From NBLH01 sp050296515 (GTDB lineage: Bacteria; Bacteroidota; Bacteroidia; Bacteroidales; NBLH01), in the NCBI GenBank assembly GCA_050296515.1, contig JBNKRJ010000060.1:62001-126000 (forward strand): 64,000 bases of DNA, in the 5' to 3' direction. Shown one piece after another: positions 34,779-44,055 of this stretch. The first letter of the stretch is position 1. Each line of letters opens with the position of its first letter. The notes beneath the pieces are model-generated. The model was not told the origin of the DNA and searched no databases. It worked only from the letters and a program-made list of their open reading frames with translations. The position numbers and the translations under genes are program-made.

Positions 34779-35975
34779 TTAACTCTCATCGGCACCTATA
34801 TCTGAGGCACCTTCTGGACGACTTTCTCCGTCATAATCCACGTTAACTTCTTCCAAATCAACGGCCTTGTCAACTACACTTTCAATATTTTTATTTAAGT
34901 GTAAATCAGCTGCTGAAGCATTTACAAACCAATCAGACTGAGCATTGGTAACATTGTTCTCAACATAAGCATTTGCTGAGTTTCTGTTTGCAATGGTTTT
35001 ATTCGTCAGATTATTAACTATCTGACAATTAATCGTTTGTTCAAAACGATATTCTATTGAGTTTGAATAATTTGACTCAGTATAAACAGTATTATTATAA
35101 ACCTTTGCTCCCTGCGCATAACAAAGATAAATACCAACATCAACTGTAACATGAATCATGTTATTTCTTATAATTCCTCCATGATGTGGAGAATTATCAA
35201 GTCCATACATAATTCCACGATCGCAGTTAATTATGGTGTTATTTTCTGAAATTGTTCCTTCAGAATCACTCCAAAAATGAATAGCACCTTCAGATAGATT
35301 GCCTTCTTCAGGACTATAAATATTTTTGAACGTACAATCACTAATTCGCCAGTTAACTCCATGGTGCACATCTACACCACCACAGTAATAATAGAAGGAA
35401 TGACCAGCCGTATATTCAAACAAACAACCTTCAACAACGCAGTTTTCACTGTAATTTCCTGGGTGATTCTTATCGAAAGAGCCTTTGATCATTTGTTGCC
35501 GAATATCGTAAAACCGAACATTTTGAATATAAACACTATCCGCATCCAACTCTCCATGTACCTGAATTCCATGAAAATACACCTCTCCTATCGTCATATC
35601 TTTTACTGCAAAATTGTCTCCTGCAACACTAAAAATATAGCCTACATCCGTTGAGCCCATCCCTTTTCCTTTAATCACAACTTTGCTCCTGTCTTCTGAA
35701 GCACCGCGATAAATAAGATTTTTACCGGTTAACCAAAGTCTTGTATCTAAAACATAGGTACCATCTTTTATCAGCACCACCTTGTTTCCTTCTTTGGTAG
35801 AATTAACAGTTGCCTTCAACTCATCTACATTGCTCACCCAAATAGTATCTTTCCCTTCATCTGAAGGAAAATCAGAATCCTCAAATTTTGGTGTAACATC
35901 AATATCACTATCCTTTTTACAAGAACCAAACACAAAAATTGCAAATGCAATTAATACCAGGTTAAATAACTTCAT
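34779..35975 (-). CDS. Right-handed beta-helix lipoprotein (pectate-lyase-like fold)
   Basis: A protein of 398 residues with a lipoprotein signal peptide ending FGSC (Cys 19). After an acidic linker the body consists of parallel beta-helix coils, seen as repeats such as GIQVHG, NCVVEGCLFEY, WRISDCTFKN, TISENNTIINCDRGIM and IIRNNMIHV. It ends with DIGADE, common in secreted polysaccharide lyases and related proteins. It is probably anchored to the outer membrane and bound to a polysaccharide; catalytic residues cannot be assigned. It converges with nadE. There is no SusC/SusD pair nearby. Confidence 0.8.
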   Translation of the reverse strand: MKLFNLVLIAFAIFVFGSCKKDSDIDVTPKFEDSDFPSDEGKDTIWVSNVDELKATVNSTKEGNKVVLIKDGTYVLDTRLWLTGKNLIYRGASEDRSKVVIKGKGMGSTDVGYIFSVAGDNFAVKDMTIGEVYFHGIQVHGELDADSVYIQNVRFYDIRQQMIKGSFDKNHPGNYSENCVVEGCLFEYTAGHSFYYYCGGVDVHHGVNWRISDCTFKNIYSPEEGNLSEGAIHFWSDSEGTISENNTIINCDRGIMYGLDNSPHHGGIIRNNMIHVTVDVGIYLCYAQGAKVYNNTVYTESNYSNSIEYRFEQTINCQIVNNLTNKTIANRNSANAYVENNVTNAQSDWFVNASAADLHLNKNIESVVDKAVDLEEVNVDYDGESRPEGASDIGADES

Positions 35976-36159
35976 GATTTTCTATTAGTTAAACATATTC
36001 TTTTAGATCAGACCTTTGTGTACAGACCTTCACATTGTTTTCATAGCAGACTATAGCCCCACTAAAAAAGTTGCAAAAGTATAATAACTTACATCTTCAC
36101 ACACTTATAGTCACAAATTAGAGCTATTTCAACTATCTTTATAACAAAAACAAAAAACC

Positions 36160-37242
36160 ATGGGCAGTAATTTTAATTTTTCAGATTGGATAAAACAAAA
36201 GCTTGAAGACGAAAAAGATACTATTGATAAAATAAAAGAGCAACTTAAAACAACTTGGGAAGACATAAAGCAACAGGTGATTGAACTTAAAGATGATTCT
36301 CACCATATGGTTCCTATTCTGAATGGCTTAATGGGTGATACTATGGCTGAAAAGGGAAGTAAAGCACTTGTAAACATGTCGTTTCGCTACCAATCAAGGG
36401 ATATTGCAGTGGATAAATTGAATGATCAATACGATTTTGAAAAATATTCGGGGAAAGTAATATTATTCATTCATGGTTTAATGAACGATGAAAAAGTGTG
36501 GCAATCAGAGGCCAATGATAAAAGCCAGAGACTTGGTTTTTTAATTGAAAAAGAAGAAAAAGCAAATGTATTTTACATTCGATATAACACTGGTTTGCAC
36601 ATTTCAGAAAATGGAAGAAAATTAAGTAATTTAATTCAGAAGTTTGTGGATACTTTTTCCTCAGTCAGGGAACTGGTGATTATTAGTCATTCAATGGGTG
36701 GTTTAGTAACTCGAAGCGCAGGATATTATGCTGATATTCAAAAACAAGCATGGACAAATCTATTAAAAAAAGTATTCTTAATTGGTGTACCTAACGAAGG
36801 TTCGTACCTTGCCAGGGTGGCGTACATGACACAATATTTCTTCCGTAAAATTGATATCTCTGAAAAAGATTCTATTGCCAGGTTTTTTGATGTTCGCAGC
36901 AACGGAATAAAAGACTTGAGTTTTGGTTACCTTGTTGATGAAGATTGGCAAAATGCCAAAGATGGTAATGAAAAGAATATCGAAACAACAAAAGTGTATC
37001 CATTACGAAATGTTGATTATTACCTGATTGCAGGTACAGTTGCTGATGAAAGCAAACGTAGTCGTATTTTTACTTTTTTTGGGGATGGCCTTGTACAAAA
37101 AGAAAGTGCATTGAGCAGCCTGTTTACCACTAATAACCTAAAATCAGGGAAAGTTGAAATGAAGCTTTTTAAAGGAGAGAATCACGTGAGCCTACTTGAA
37201 AGCGAAAAGGTTTTTGAGTATGTGAATGAGAAGATTGGGTAG
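36160..37242 (+). CDS. Alpha/beta-hydrolase (lipase/PGAP1-like)
   Basis: A protein of 360 residues. The N-terminal 70 are helical and charged; the hydrolase fold starts at VILFIHGLMND with the oxyanion HG near residue 105, the nucleophile Ser in ISHSMGGLV near 178, and a possible catalytic His in GENHVSLLES near the end. A Gly-Asp pair in FFGDGLVQKES fits the acid position. There is no signal peptide, so a cytosolic lipase or esterase is likely. It is divergent from the lipoprotein and monocistronic. Confidence 0.8.
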   Translation: MGSNFNFSDWIKQKLEDEKDTIDKIKEQLKTTWEDIKQQVIELKDDSHHMVPILNGLMGDTMAEKGSKALVNMSFRYQSRDIAVDKLNDQYDFEKYSGKVILFIHGLMNDEKVWQSEANDKSQRLGFLIEKEEKANVFYIRYNTGLHISENGRKLSNLIQKFVDTFSSVRELVIISHSMGGLVTRSAGYYADIQKQAWTNLLKKVFLIGVPNEGSYLARVAYMTQYFFRKIDISEKDSIARFFDVRSNGIKDLSFGYLVDEDWQNAKDGNEKNIETTKVYPLRNVDYYLIAGTVADESKRSRIFTFFGDGLVQKESALSSLFTTNNLKSGKVEMKLFKGENHVSLLESEKVFEYVNEKIG

Positions 37243-37281
37243 CTATTTGTCATACAATATCATTTTATTAGTGAAACCCGA

Positions 37282-37327
37282 CTTCGGCTTCGCTCCATCT
37301 CCAGTGAACCCTGAGCCGAAGCCGAAG
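37282..37327. repeat. CTTCGGCTTCG inverted repeat
   Basis: Arms 37282-37292 (cttcggcttcg) and 37317-37327 (cgaagccgaag) are perfectly complementary around a 24-nt loop. The GC-rich stem stands out in an AT-rich gap. The sequence with its flank (ccctgagccgaag) resembles a palindromic repeat common in Bacteroidota intergenic regions. No T run follows. Confidence 0.6.
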
Positions 37328-37428
37328 GGGACATAATAGATGCTTGTCAATTAAACAACATTGATTTGTTTTATTAGATTTATTTTAACAACCATTTCTA
37401 AGAATCTCAAAACCAGTCATCTGACCAA

Positions 37429-37444
37429 AGTGTTTTTAAACACT
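37429..37444. promoter_or_regulatory. Candidate operator upstream of the biotin operon promoter
   Basis: The perfect inverted repeat agtgttt-tt-aaacact ends 8 bases before the -33 TTTG of the promoter at 37453-37485. The position suits a repressor or activator site. It differs from the enterobacterial BirA operator. Confidence 0.4.
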
Positions 37445-37452
37445 AAACGAAG

Positions 37453-37485
37453 TTTGCAAATTTCATTCTAAAATCTATACTTTTG
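37453..37485 (+). promoter_or_regulatory. Promoter of the small-protein/bio operon
   Basis: TTTG (37453-37456), 21 bases, TACTTTTG (37478-37485): an exact match to the Bacteroidota promoter. The predicted start point is within a few bases of the GTG at 37492, so the mRNA may be nearly leaderless. Confidence 0.7.
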
Positions 37486-37491
37486 CACACT

Positions 37492-37809
37492 GTGAAAAGC
37501 AACATAAAAATATCACAAAAGTCACTCGTTTTTTCGAAATGGTCACGGAAAAACTACGCCATTTTTGCCAGCTTAAAAAGAGTGGTTAAAATTGCAAGAC
37601 TCTCAGTTGATATTTGTTCCAGTTCATTGAAGAAAAATGCAAGTTCTATTCTTGTTATCCTCAATAACATTGTTGAAGAAATTAAACCAGAAGAGGATGA
37701 ATTGGAATTTGAGCCACTTACAATAGAAAGCTCAGCTTTTCAAGCTGTTATTCAGTGTAATTTAAATACAGAAAGTTCAGATAAATCAAATAACGATAAA
37801 TATTTTTAA
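37492..37809 (+). CDS. Small protein heading the biotin operon, function unknown
   Basis: A protein of 105 residues from GTG 37492 (a TTG three codons earlier is less likely, since it would sit on the transcription start). The first 60 residues are basic, with FSKWSRKNYAIFASL and KRVVKIARLSVDI, then a helix and an acidic half. There is no signal peptide. I recall similar short proteins before bioB in other Bacteroidota, but know no function. It lies 55 bases before bioB with a strong terminator in between, so it is expressed at least partly independently of the enzymes. A regulatory role in biotin synthesis is conceivable and unproven. Confidence 0.6.
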   Translation: MKSNIKISQKSLVFSKWSRKNYAIFASLKRVVKIARLSVDICSSSLKKNASSILVILNNIVEEIKPEEDELEFEPLTIESSAFQAVIQCNLNTESSDKSNNDKYF

Positions 37810-37812
37810 TCA

Positions 37813-37852
37813 AAGCCTGTGTTGCATCTTATTGTAACACAGGCTTTTTTAA
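37813..37852 (+). terminator. Strong intrinsic terminator just before bioB
   Basis: Arms 37813-37825 (aagcctgtgttgc) and 37834-37846 (gtaacacaggctt) give a 13-bp stem with one wobble and an 8-nt loop, followed by six T. It ends about 13 bases before the bioB ATG, which leaves no space for a promoter after it. Confidence 0.85.
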
Positions 37853-37864
37853 TTTAAAACCACT

Positions 37865-38842
37865 ATGATAAATATTACTGAATTAAAAACCAAAGTCCTG
37901 AATGGATACCAGGTAAGTTATGAAGAAGGTGTTGAACTGTGCAATGTGGAAGATAAAGAACTCTTGTACAAAGCTGCTGATGAAATCAGGGAGCATTTTT
38001 GTGGCAATACCATTGACTTGTGCTCAATAACGAATGCAAAATCAGGACGATGCTCCGAAGATTGCAAATGGTGTAGCCAGTCTTCTTTTCATAGCACAGG
38101 TATTGACGAGTATGAAATTGTTGATAGGGAACAAACTGTAAAAGAAGCAGTTGAAAATGCAGCCAAAGGAGTAAGCCGACATTCGCTGGTTACTGCAGGA
38201 AGAAAAGTGAGCAATCGAACATTAGATAAACTCATCCCTATCTATAAGGAGATCAGAGAGAAAAGTGATATTAGCTTGTGTGCCTCAATGGGTTTAATAA
38301 ATGAATCACAAATAAAGCGCTTAATTGATGAAACTGGCATTGAACATTACCATTGCAATTTAGAAACTGCGCCATCTTATTTTGGAGAAGTTTGTACTTC
38401 TCATACCATAGACGAAAAAATTGAAACAATAAAAGCTGCTCAAAATCAAGGGTTAAAAATATGTTCTGGGGGTATTATAGGAATGGGTGAAAGTCAGGAG
38501 CATCGTGTGGAATTGGCCTGTACTTTGCGCGATTTAGGTGTGCAGTCTATCCCGGTTAACATCCTTACACCTGTTGAAGGAACGGCTCTTGAAAATGCTG
38601 CGCCCCTTTCTGAAGAAGAAGTGTTGACCGCAATTGCTGTTTTTCGTTTTATCAACCCAAAAGCCAATCTGCGTTTTGCTGGTGGACGATTGCAAATTAA
38701 GCATTATCAGCACAAGGCCTTAAGAGCTGGCATTAATGCCTCATTAACAGGCGATTACCTAACAACTAGTGGCTCAGATGTAGAATGTGATATTAAAGAC
38801 TTTAAAGCTGTCGGATTCACTATTAGAAAAGAAGCTTTGTAA
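37865..38842 (+). CDS. bioB: Biotin synthase
   Basis: A radical SAM enzyme of 325 residues that inserts sulfur into dethiobiotin. The SAM-cluster motif CSEDCKWCSQ (CX3CX2C) is near residue 60, and further Cys residues for the sulfur-donating [2Fe-2S] cluster are present (NLETAPSYF, then CSGGIIGMGE). The conserved NLRFAGGR segment near 280 holds the Arg cluster ligand. Its stop overlaps the bioA start by one base (taATG). Expression must pass the terminator just upstream or start inside the small-protein gene. Confidence 0.97.
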   Translation: MINITELKTKVLNGYQVSYEEGVELCNVEDKELLYKAADEIREHFCGNTIDLCSITNAKSGRCSEDCKWCSQSSFHSTGIDEYEIVDREQTVKEAVENAAKGVSRHSLVTAGRKVSNRTLDKLIPIYKEIREKSDISLCASMGLINESQIKRLIDETGIEHYHCNLETAPSYFGEVCTSHTIDEKIETIKAAQNQGLKICSGGIIGMGESQEHRVELACTLRDLGVQSIPVNILTPVEGTALENAAPLSEEEVLTAIAVFRFINPKANLRFAGGRLQIKHYQHKALRAGINASLTGDYLTTSGSDVECDIKDFKAVGFTIRKEAL

Positions 38843-40131
38843 TGAACACCAACGAAATCATCGAGTTTGATCGCAAACATGTGTGGCATCCGTATACATC
38901 AGCAACCAATCCACTTAGCTGCATCCCTGTAAAAAAGGCTCAGGGAGTCCATCTTGAGCTTTTTGACGGGAAAAAACTCATTGACGGGATGTCGAGCTGG
39001 TGGTCAGTCATTCATGGTTATAATAACCAGGAATTAAACCAGGCCATTAAAAACCAGCTTGCTCAGGTAGCACATGTTATGTTTGGCGGGTTAACGCATG
39101 AACCTGCTGTTCAGCTTGCTAAAAAGCTGTTGTCCATTACTCCAGATAGACTACAGCACGTGTTTCTCTGCGACTCTGGCTCTGTAGCTGTAGAAGTGGC
39201 CATGAAAATGGCCCTTCAGTATTGGCAAAGCCAGGGGCAGAAGAGCAAAAACGCCTTTGCAACCATTCGTGGAGGATATCATGGAGATACCTGGCATGCC
39301 ATGTCTGTTTGTGATCCTGAAACGGGGATGCATCATGTTTTTAACAACAAACTACCGAAGCAATATTTTGTTCCCAGGCCAAAATCAGGTTTTTATGATG
39401 ATTTCAACGAAGAGGACTTAAAACCTGTTGAACAACTCTTAAAAACAGAACATCAGGACCTTGCAGCCTTCATTCTGGAACCAATAGTTCAGGGTGCAGG
39501 AGGAATGTATTTTTATCATCCTGAATTTTTAAAAGGAGTCAGGAGTTTATGTAACCAATATGACCTGCTTTTAATAGCTGATGAAATAGCCACAGGTTTT
39601 GGTAGAACAGGTAAACTTTTTGCTTGCGAACACGCTGACATTGAACCGGATATATTATGCTTGGGCAAAGCTTTAACCGGAGGCTACATGACACTGGCTG
39701 CCACCTTGTGCACACATGATGTTGCTGCAAAAATATCAGAAGGATCTCCGGGAGTATTTATGCATGGCCCTACTTTTATGGGAAATCCTTTAGCTTGCGC
39801 TACAGCCAACAAAAGTATCGACCTCCTGTTTGAAAACAACTGGCAACAACAAGTGAAACGAATTGAACAACAATTGATTGAGAACTTGCCAGTACTGAAA
39901 AAAAACAAATCAGTTACCGATGTACGAATATTGGGCGCTATTGGAGTTATTGAAATGAAAGAGCTGGTAAACATGGAAATGATCCAAAAGAGGTTTGTGG
40001 ATGAAGGCATCTGGTTGCGACCATTTGGCAAGCTTATTTACACCATGCCACCATACGTAATATCTGAAAATGAATTAGGTAAGCTTTGTTCAGGAATTAA
40101 TAAAGTAATAACAGAACTTTATGGAAACTAA
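38842..40131 (+). CDS. bioA: Adenosylmethionine--8-amino-7-oxononanoate aminotransferase
   Basis: A class III PLP aminotransferase of 429 residues making 7,8-diaminopelargonate. HVWHPYTSA near residue 13 is the BioA signature, DGMSSWWSVIHGYN near 48, DEIATGFGRTG holds the PLP Asp, and the PLP Lys is in CLGKALTGGY near 275. It overlaps bioF by 11 bases, indicating translational coupling within the operon. Confidence 0.97.
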   Translation: MNTNEIIEFDRKHVWHPYTSATNPLSCIPVKKAQGVHLELFDGKKLIDGMSSWWSVIHGYNNQELNQAIKNQLAQVAHVMFGGLTHEPAVQLAKKLLSITPDRLQHVFLCDSGSVAVEVAMKMALQYWQSQGQKSKNAFATIRGGYHGDTWHAMSVCDPETGMHHVFNNKLPKQYFVPRPKSGFYDDFNEEDLKPVEQLLKTEHQDLAAFILEPIVQGAGGMYFYHPEFLKGVRSLCNQYDLLLIADEIATGFGRTGKLFACEHADIEPDILCLGKALTGGYMTLAATLCTHDVAAKISEGSPGVFMHGPTFMGNPLACATANKSIDLLFENNWQQQVKRIEQQLIENLPVLKKNKSVTDVRILGAIGVIEMKELVNMEMIQKRFVDEGIWLRPFGKLIYTMPPYVISENELGKLCSGINKVITELYGN

Positions 40132-41254
40132 AAAAAGATACATCAATGCACTTGAGTTATTAAAATCTTCAGGGAATTTACGCTCTCTTCCTACAAGTGT
40201 TCCTGATACATTAATCGACTTAAGTTCAAATGATTACTTATCCCTATTAAATGATGAGGCTTTTAAAAAAGACTTCTATAATTCAATAAATAGTAGTACT
40301 CACCTTCCTGGCTCGGGTTCATCACGTTTGCTTAGTGGAAATTCACAAATTTATGAGGACTTAGAGAAACTTATTTCAAACAATTACAAGCGGGAAGCTT
40401 GCCTGTTGTATAATAGTGGCTATCATGCCAATACTGGTATATTACCAGCCCTGGCTGATAAAAAAGACCTGATTATTGCAGATAAGTTGGTACATGCAAG
40501 CCTGATTGATGGAATGCGATTGAGTAATGCAACTACCACCCGCTTTAAACATCTTGATTGTGAACATCTGGAGAAAATACTAATAAAGTTACGAGATGGC
40601 TACGAAAATGTTTTCATTGTCACCGAAAGCGTTTTCAGTATGGATGGCGATATTGCCGATTTAGAAAAGCTGGTTGAAATAAAAAAACGCCACGAATGTC
40701 TTTTGTATGTTGACGAGGCCCATGCAGTTGGTGCAAGAGGTAAATCAGGTCTTGGATTTATCGAAGAATTAAATCTAATTGATGATGTTGATTTCATTGT
40801 TGGAACATTTGGAAAAGCCCTGGCTTCAGTTGGAGCTTATGTAGTTTGTGATGATATTTTCAAACAATATCTTGTAAATCACTCTAGAACATTGATTTAC
40901 ACTACTGCTTTGCCTCTAATAAACCTTGCATGGACAAAGTATGTTTTCGAAAGGCTTGGAGATTTAAATTCAAAAAGAGAGAAACTAAAAACAATCAGCA
41001 GCAACTTTAGCGAACTATTAAAAAGCGAATCTCAAAGCCATATTGTTCCTTACATTATTGGTGGGAATAATGAAACCATTTCAGCTTCAGATCTTTTAAA
41101 ACAAAATGGGTTTAATGTATTGCCAATCAGGTATCCTACTGTACCACAGAATACTGCGCGACTACGATTCTCATTAAACGCTGATTTAAAATTCGATGAA
41201 TTATTAAAAGTAAAAGACATTTTAGAAGAATATGAAAAAGCTCTGGCTAAATAA
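40121..41254 (+). CDS. bioF: 8-amino-7-oxononanoate synthase
   Basis: A PLP enzyme of 377 residues of the alpha-oxoamine synthase family; it joins pimeloyl-ACP with alanine. It shows LSSNDYLSLL, GSGSSRLLSGN near 65, the DEAHAVGARG metal-like loop near 200 and the PLP Lys in GTFGKALASVGAY near 230. It overlaps both neighbours (11 bases with bioA, 23 with bioG). Confidence 0.95.
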   Translation: METKKRYINALELLKSSGNLRSLPTSVPDTLIDLSSNDYLSLLNDEAFKKDFYNSINSSTHLPGSGSSRLLSGNSQIYEDLEKLISNNYKREACLLYNSGYHANTGILPALADKKDLIIADKLVHASLIDGMRLSNATTTRFKHLDCEHLEKILIKLRDGYENVFIVTESVFSMDGDIADLEKLVEIKKRHECLLYVDEAHAVGARGKSGLGFIEELNLIDDVDFIVGTFGKALASVGAYVVCDDIFKQYLVNHSRTLIYTTALPLINLAWTKYVFERLGDLNSKREKLKTISSNFSELLKSESQSHIVPYIIGGNNETISASDLLKQNGFNVLPIRYPTVPQNTARLRFSLNADLKFDELLKVKDILEEYEKALAK

Positions 41255-41888
41255 AAGTGGCAACAAAAACTGCATATTGTTCTTTAATGGTTGGGGAATG
41301 GATGAAAATGCAGTAAAACACTTAAATGTTGAGAATTACGATGTTTGCATGTTTTATAATTATTCATCTATTGAAACCATAGAATTTGATAGAGACCAAT
41401 ATGATAATGTTTATCTGGTTGCGTGGTCTCTTGGTATTTGGGCAGCATCCGTTTTAGTAAATATTGAAAAAGTTGGTTTTGAGAAAGCAATAGCCATTAA
41501 CGGAACACAAGTACCTAAAGATGAAACATATGGTATTCACCCAACAGTATTTGAGAATACCCTGAAAAACTGGACTCCCAGGAACAGAGAGAAATTCAAT
41601 AAGCGAATTTTAGGCGGGAAGGATGCTTTTGCAAAGTGGAACAGTCTGTTGTCGTCAAGAACTTGTGAAGACCAAAAAGATGAGCTTGAATGTATTAATA
41701 ATCAACTAAATGACAAGCTATTATACAATATCAAATTTGATTACACTATTGTTGGGAATAAAGATTTAATATTTCTTCCTAAAAATCAGGTTAATTTCTG
41801 GAAAGGAAAAACAAACTTAATTGAAATGGATTTGCCACACTACCCATTTGGCAATTTTACTTCGTGGGACCAACTAATTCATTTATAA
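41232..41888 (+). CDS. bioG: Pimeloyl-ACP methyl ester esterase, BioG type
   Basis: A protein of 218 residues of the DUF452/BioG family, an alpha/beta-hydrolase that removes the methyl group from pimeloyl-ACP methyl ester and ends the BioC-primed pathway. FFNGWGMDE near residue 17 is the typical BioG start, the nucleophile Ser is in VAWSLGIWAA near 75, and the acid/His region includes DLPHYPFG near 205. It takes the place of BioH. The start lies inside bioF. Confidence 0.9.
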   Translation: MKKLWLNKSGNKNCILFFNGWGMDENAVKHLNVENYDVCMFYNYSSIETIEFDRDQYDNVYLVAWSLGIWAASVLVNIEKVGFEKAIAINGTQVPKDETYGIHPTVFENTLKNWTPRNREKFNKRILGGKDAFAKWNSLLSSRTCEDQKDELECINNQLNDKLLYNIKFDYTIVGNKDLIFLPKNQVNFWKGKTNLIEMDLPHYPFGNFTSWDQLIHL

Positions 41889-41890
41889 AA

Positions 41891-42664
41891 ATGCAACTGG
41901 CTGATAAACAAATTGTAAAAGAACGTTTTCAAAAAAATTACACCACCTATAATAATCAGGCTGTAGTTCAAAAACAGATTGCTTGGAAACTGATTCATCT
42001 CATGAAGGAAAAGCAACTTGTTCATTTTAACAGCATTGTAGAAATAGGTTGTGGAACAGGCTTTTTGACAGAAGAAATTCTTAGGAATTTAAAGGTAAAA
42101 AATTACGTCATAAATGATCTAACCTCAACATTTTCCCAATCAATAAAATATTTAGAGGAAAAATACAGCTTCAATAACTTTATTTATAAACCTGATGATG
42201 CTGAGCTAATTAATTTTCCAAAACAGCTAGATGCAGTATTTTCTACTTCAACTTTTCAATGGTTTCACCATCTTGAACAGTTTTTTGTTAAAGTAAAAAA
42301 CATGCTTAACACAAGCGGCATTTTTGCATTTAGTACTTTTGGCCCTGACAATTTCAAAGAGTTAAAGACTACATTAGATGTTGGCCTAAAATATAAATCG
42401 TTGACCCAGCTTATTAGATTAACGCAGCCTGATTTTGATATTATCCACTCAGAAGAATGGAATCAAACATCAGTTTTTCAAAACCCAATTGATGTTTTAA
42501 GGCACATCAAAAAAACGGGTGTAAATGGTGTTTGTCAGTGCTCATTTGGTAAAGAGAGGCTTTTGCAGTTTGAAAATGATTACAATATGCAATTTTCAAA
42601 TATTGACAGAACTGTTAATTTAACCTATCATCCAATTATAATAATCGCAAAAAAGAAGATTTAA
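41891..42664 (+). CDS. bioC: Malonyl-ACP O-methyltransferase
   Basis: A SAM-dependent methyltransferase of 257 residues that masks malonyl-ACP as its methyl ester so the fatty-acid machinery can build pimeloyl. VKERFQKNYTTYNNQAVVQ is the BioC N-terminus, EIGCGTGFLTEEIL is motif I, and FSTSTFQWFHHLE follows. I start at ATG 41891, 2 bases after bioG stops; the frame is open upstream into bioG, but the extra residues do not fit the family. Confidence 0.92.
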   Translation: MQLADKQIVKERFQKNYTTYNNQAVVQKQIAWKLIHLMKEKQLVHFNSIVEIGCGTGFLTEEILRNLKVKNYVINDLTSTFSQSIKYLEEKYSFNNFIYKPDDAELINFPKQLDAVFSTSTFQWFHHLEQFFVKVKNMLNTSGIFAFSTFGPDNFKELKTTLDVGLKYKSLTQLIRLTQPDFDIIHSEEWNQTSVFQNPIDVLRHIKKTGVNGVCQCSFGKERLLQFENDYNMQFSNIDRTVNLTYHPIIIIAKKKI

Positions 42665-42751
42665 CCCTCAGTGAGGGATTTTGTATGAGATCTCATCGCT
42701 CCTCAGTAAAGATAGGGGCAAATCTCAAACACAAAACTAAAATTTAAACAG

Positions 42752-43429
42752 GTGAAATCAAAAGAATACATAATTGGCGGAATTGATACCGATTGCGGTA
42801 AGACCTATGTAACAGGTATTTTAGCAGATAATCTACTCAAAAAAGGGAAAAACCTGATTACTTCCAAGTTGGTTCAAACCGGATGTAAAGGTATACCCGA
42901 AGACATTATAGAACACAGAAGGTTGATGGGTATTGAATTGTTGCCTGAAGATTCTTCAGGATTAACCTGCCCCCATGTGTTTTCCTATCCTGCATCACCT
43001 CATCTGGCTGCTGAAATTGATAATAAAATAATTGATTTAAATGTTATCAGGGAATCAGCAAAACAACTCTTAAAAAACTATGACCTGCTTTTAACCGAAG
43101 CTGCAGGAGGATTAATGGTTCCTATTACTAAAAACTATTTGACAGTTAATTACATCGCTGATAATCAACTTCCTTTAATATTGGTTACCTCATCAAAGCT
43201 TGGAAGTATTAATCATACACTGCTTAGTCTTGAAATCTGTAGAAGTTATAATATAGATTTACAGCTTGTTATATACAACAAATTACCAGGGGGTGACGAA
43301 ACAATTGCAAATAGCACATTTGATTTCCTAAAAAAATATATTAAAGAAAAGTTTCCAGAAACTCAATTATTGCACATCAATGAATTAACTGAAAATAAGG
43401 TAGTTAAATTTGAATGTTTTGAAGATTAA
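42752..43429 (+). CDS. bioD: Dethiobiotin synthetase
   Basis: An ATP-dependent carboxylase of 225 residues that closes the ureido ring. The P-loop GIDTDCGKTYVTG is at residues 9-21, VQTGCKG and the PASPHLAAEID segment follow, and TEAAGGLMVP near 115 is the conserved carbamate-site loop. The start is GTG 42752. A gap of 87 bases separates it from bioC, with a ccctc/gaggg hairpin (42665-42677) and the palindrome atgagatctcat (42685-42696), neither with a T run. The gene ends 8 bases from the convergent tsaC. Confidence 0.94.
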   Translation: MKSKEYIIGGIDTDCGKTYVTGILADNLLKKGKNLITSKLVQTGCKGIPEDIIEHRRLMGIELLPEDSSGLTCPHVFSYPASPHLAAEIDNKIIDLNVIRESAKQLLKNYDLLLTEAAGGLMVPITKNYLTVNYIADNQLPLILVTSSKLGSINHTLLSLEICRSYNIDLQLVIYNKLPGGDETIANSTFDFLKKYIKEKFPETQLLHINELTENKVVKFECFED

Positions 43430-43437
43430 TCGGTTAT

Positions 43438-44055
43438 CTACACCTCTAGCTCCTTTTCTCCTTCCCGAAGTACTTCTGGTTCTCCCGAGGTACACTCAAC
43501 TATGCTTGAGCCCTGAACATTACCAAATCCACCATCAATAACAATATCTACGCTGTCTCGGTATTTCTCATAAATTAACTCAGGGTCAGTTAGATAATCT
43601 ACAATTTCATCAGCAGTATCGCGAATAGAGGTGGTTAAAATCGGGTTGCCCAACTCTTGTACAATTTCGCGAATTATACTGTTATCAGGAATACGAATAC
43701 CAATTGTTTTCTTTTTGTTTTTCAGAATCTTTGGCACCTTATTACTTGCATGTAAAATAAAAGTAAACGGCCCTGGAAGGTTCCTTCTCATAATTTTATA
43801 AATTGGAGTATCTACCTGCTTGCAATAATCGGAGAGAGTACTTAAGTCGTGACAAATAAATGAGAACTTTGCTGTTTTCCAGTCCAGTCCCTTTAACCGT
43901 GCCACCTTTTCAATAGCTTTGTGATGATGAATATCACAACCTAAACCATAAACTGTATCTGTTGGGAATATAACTAATCCACCATTTCTTAACACCTCAA
44001 CCACCTCCAAGACATGCTTATGCGAAGGGTTTTCTTTGTACATTTTCAATAACAT
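43438..44055 (-). CDS. tsaC: L-threonylcarbamoyladenylate synthase (YrdC/TsaC type)
   Basis: A protein of 205 residues, the short YrdC-only form without the extra Sua5 domain. It makes threonylcarbamoyl-AMP from Thr, bicarbonate and ATP for the t6A37 modification of ANN-decoding tRNAs. Visible are IFPTDTVYGLGCD, ARLKG with the conserved Lys, PGPFTFIL and SSIVEC near the end. The upstream gap carries AGAAATTAG-type repeats and no clear promoter. Confidence 0.93.
   Translation of the reverse strand: MLLKMYKENPSHKHVLEVVEVLRNGGLVIFPTDTVYGLGCDIHHHKAIEKVARLKGLDWKTAKFSFICHDLSTLSDYCKQVDTPIYKIMRRNLPGPFTFILHASNKVPKILKNKKKTIGIRIPDNSIIREIVQELGNPILTTSIRDTADEIVDYLTDPELIYEKYRDSVDIVIDGGFGNVQGSSIVECTSGEPEVLREGEKELEV

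Noticed and set aside
39684..40031. 115-residue open frame antisense to bioA
   Set aside because: Shadow of bioA; no start context and no recognisable domain.
42665..42696. Hairpin ccctc/gaggg and palindrome between bioC and bioD as a terminator
   Set aside because: The stem is only 5 bp and is followed by ATTTTG, too weak for termination; bioD is more simply part of the operon.
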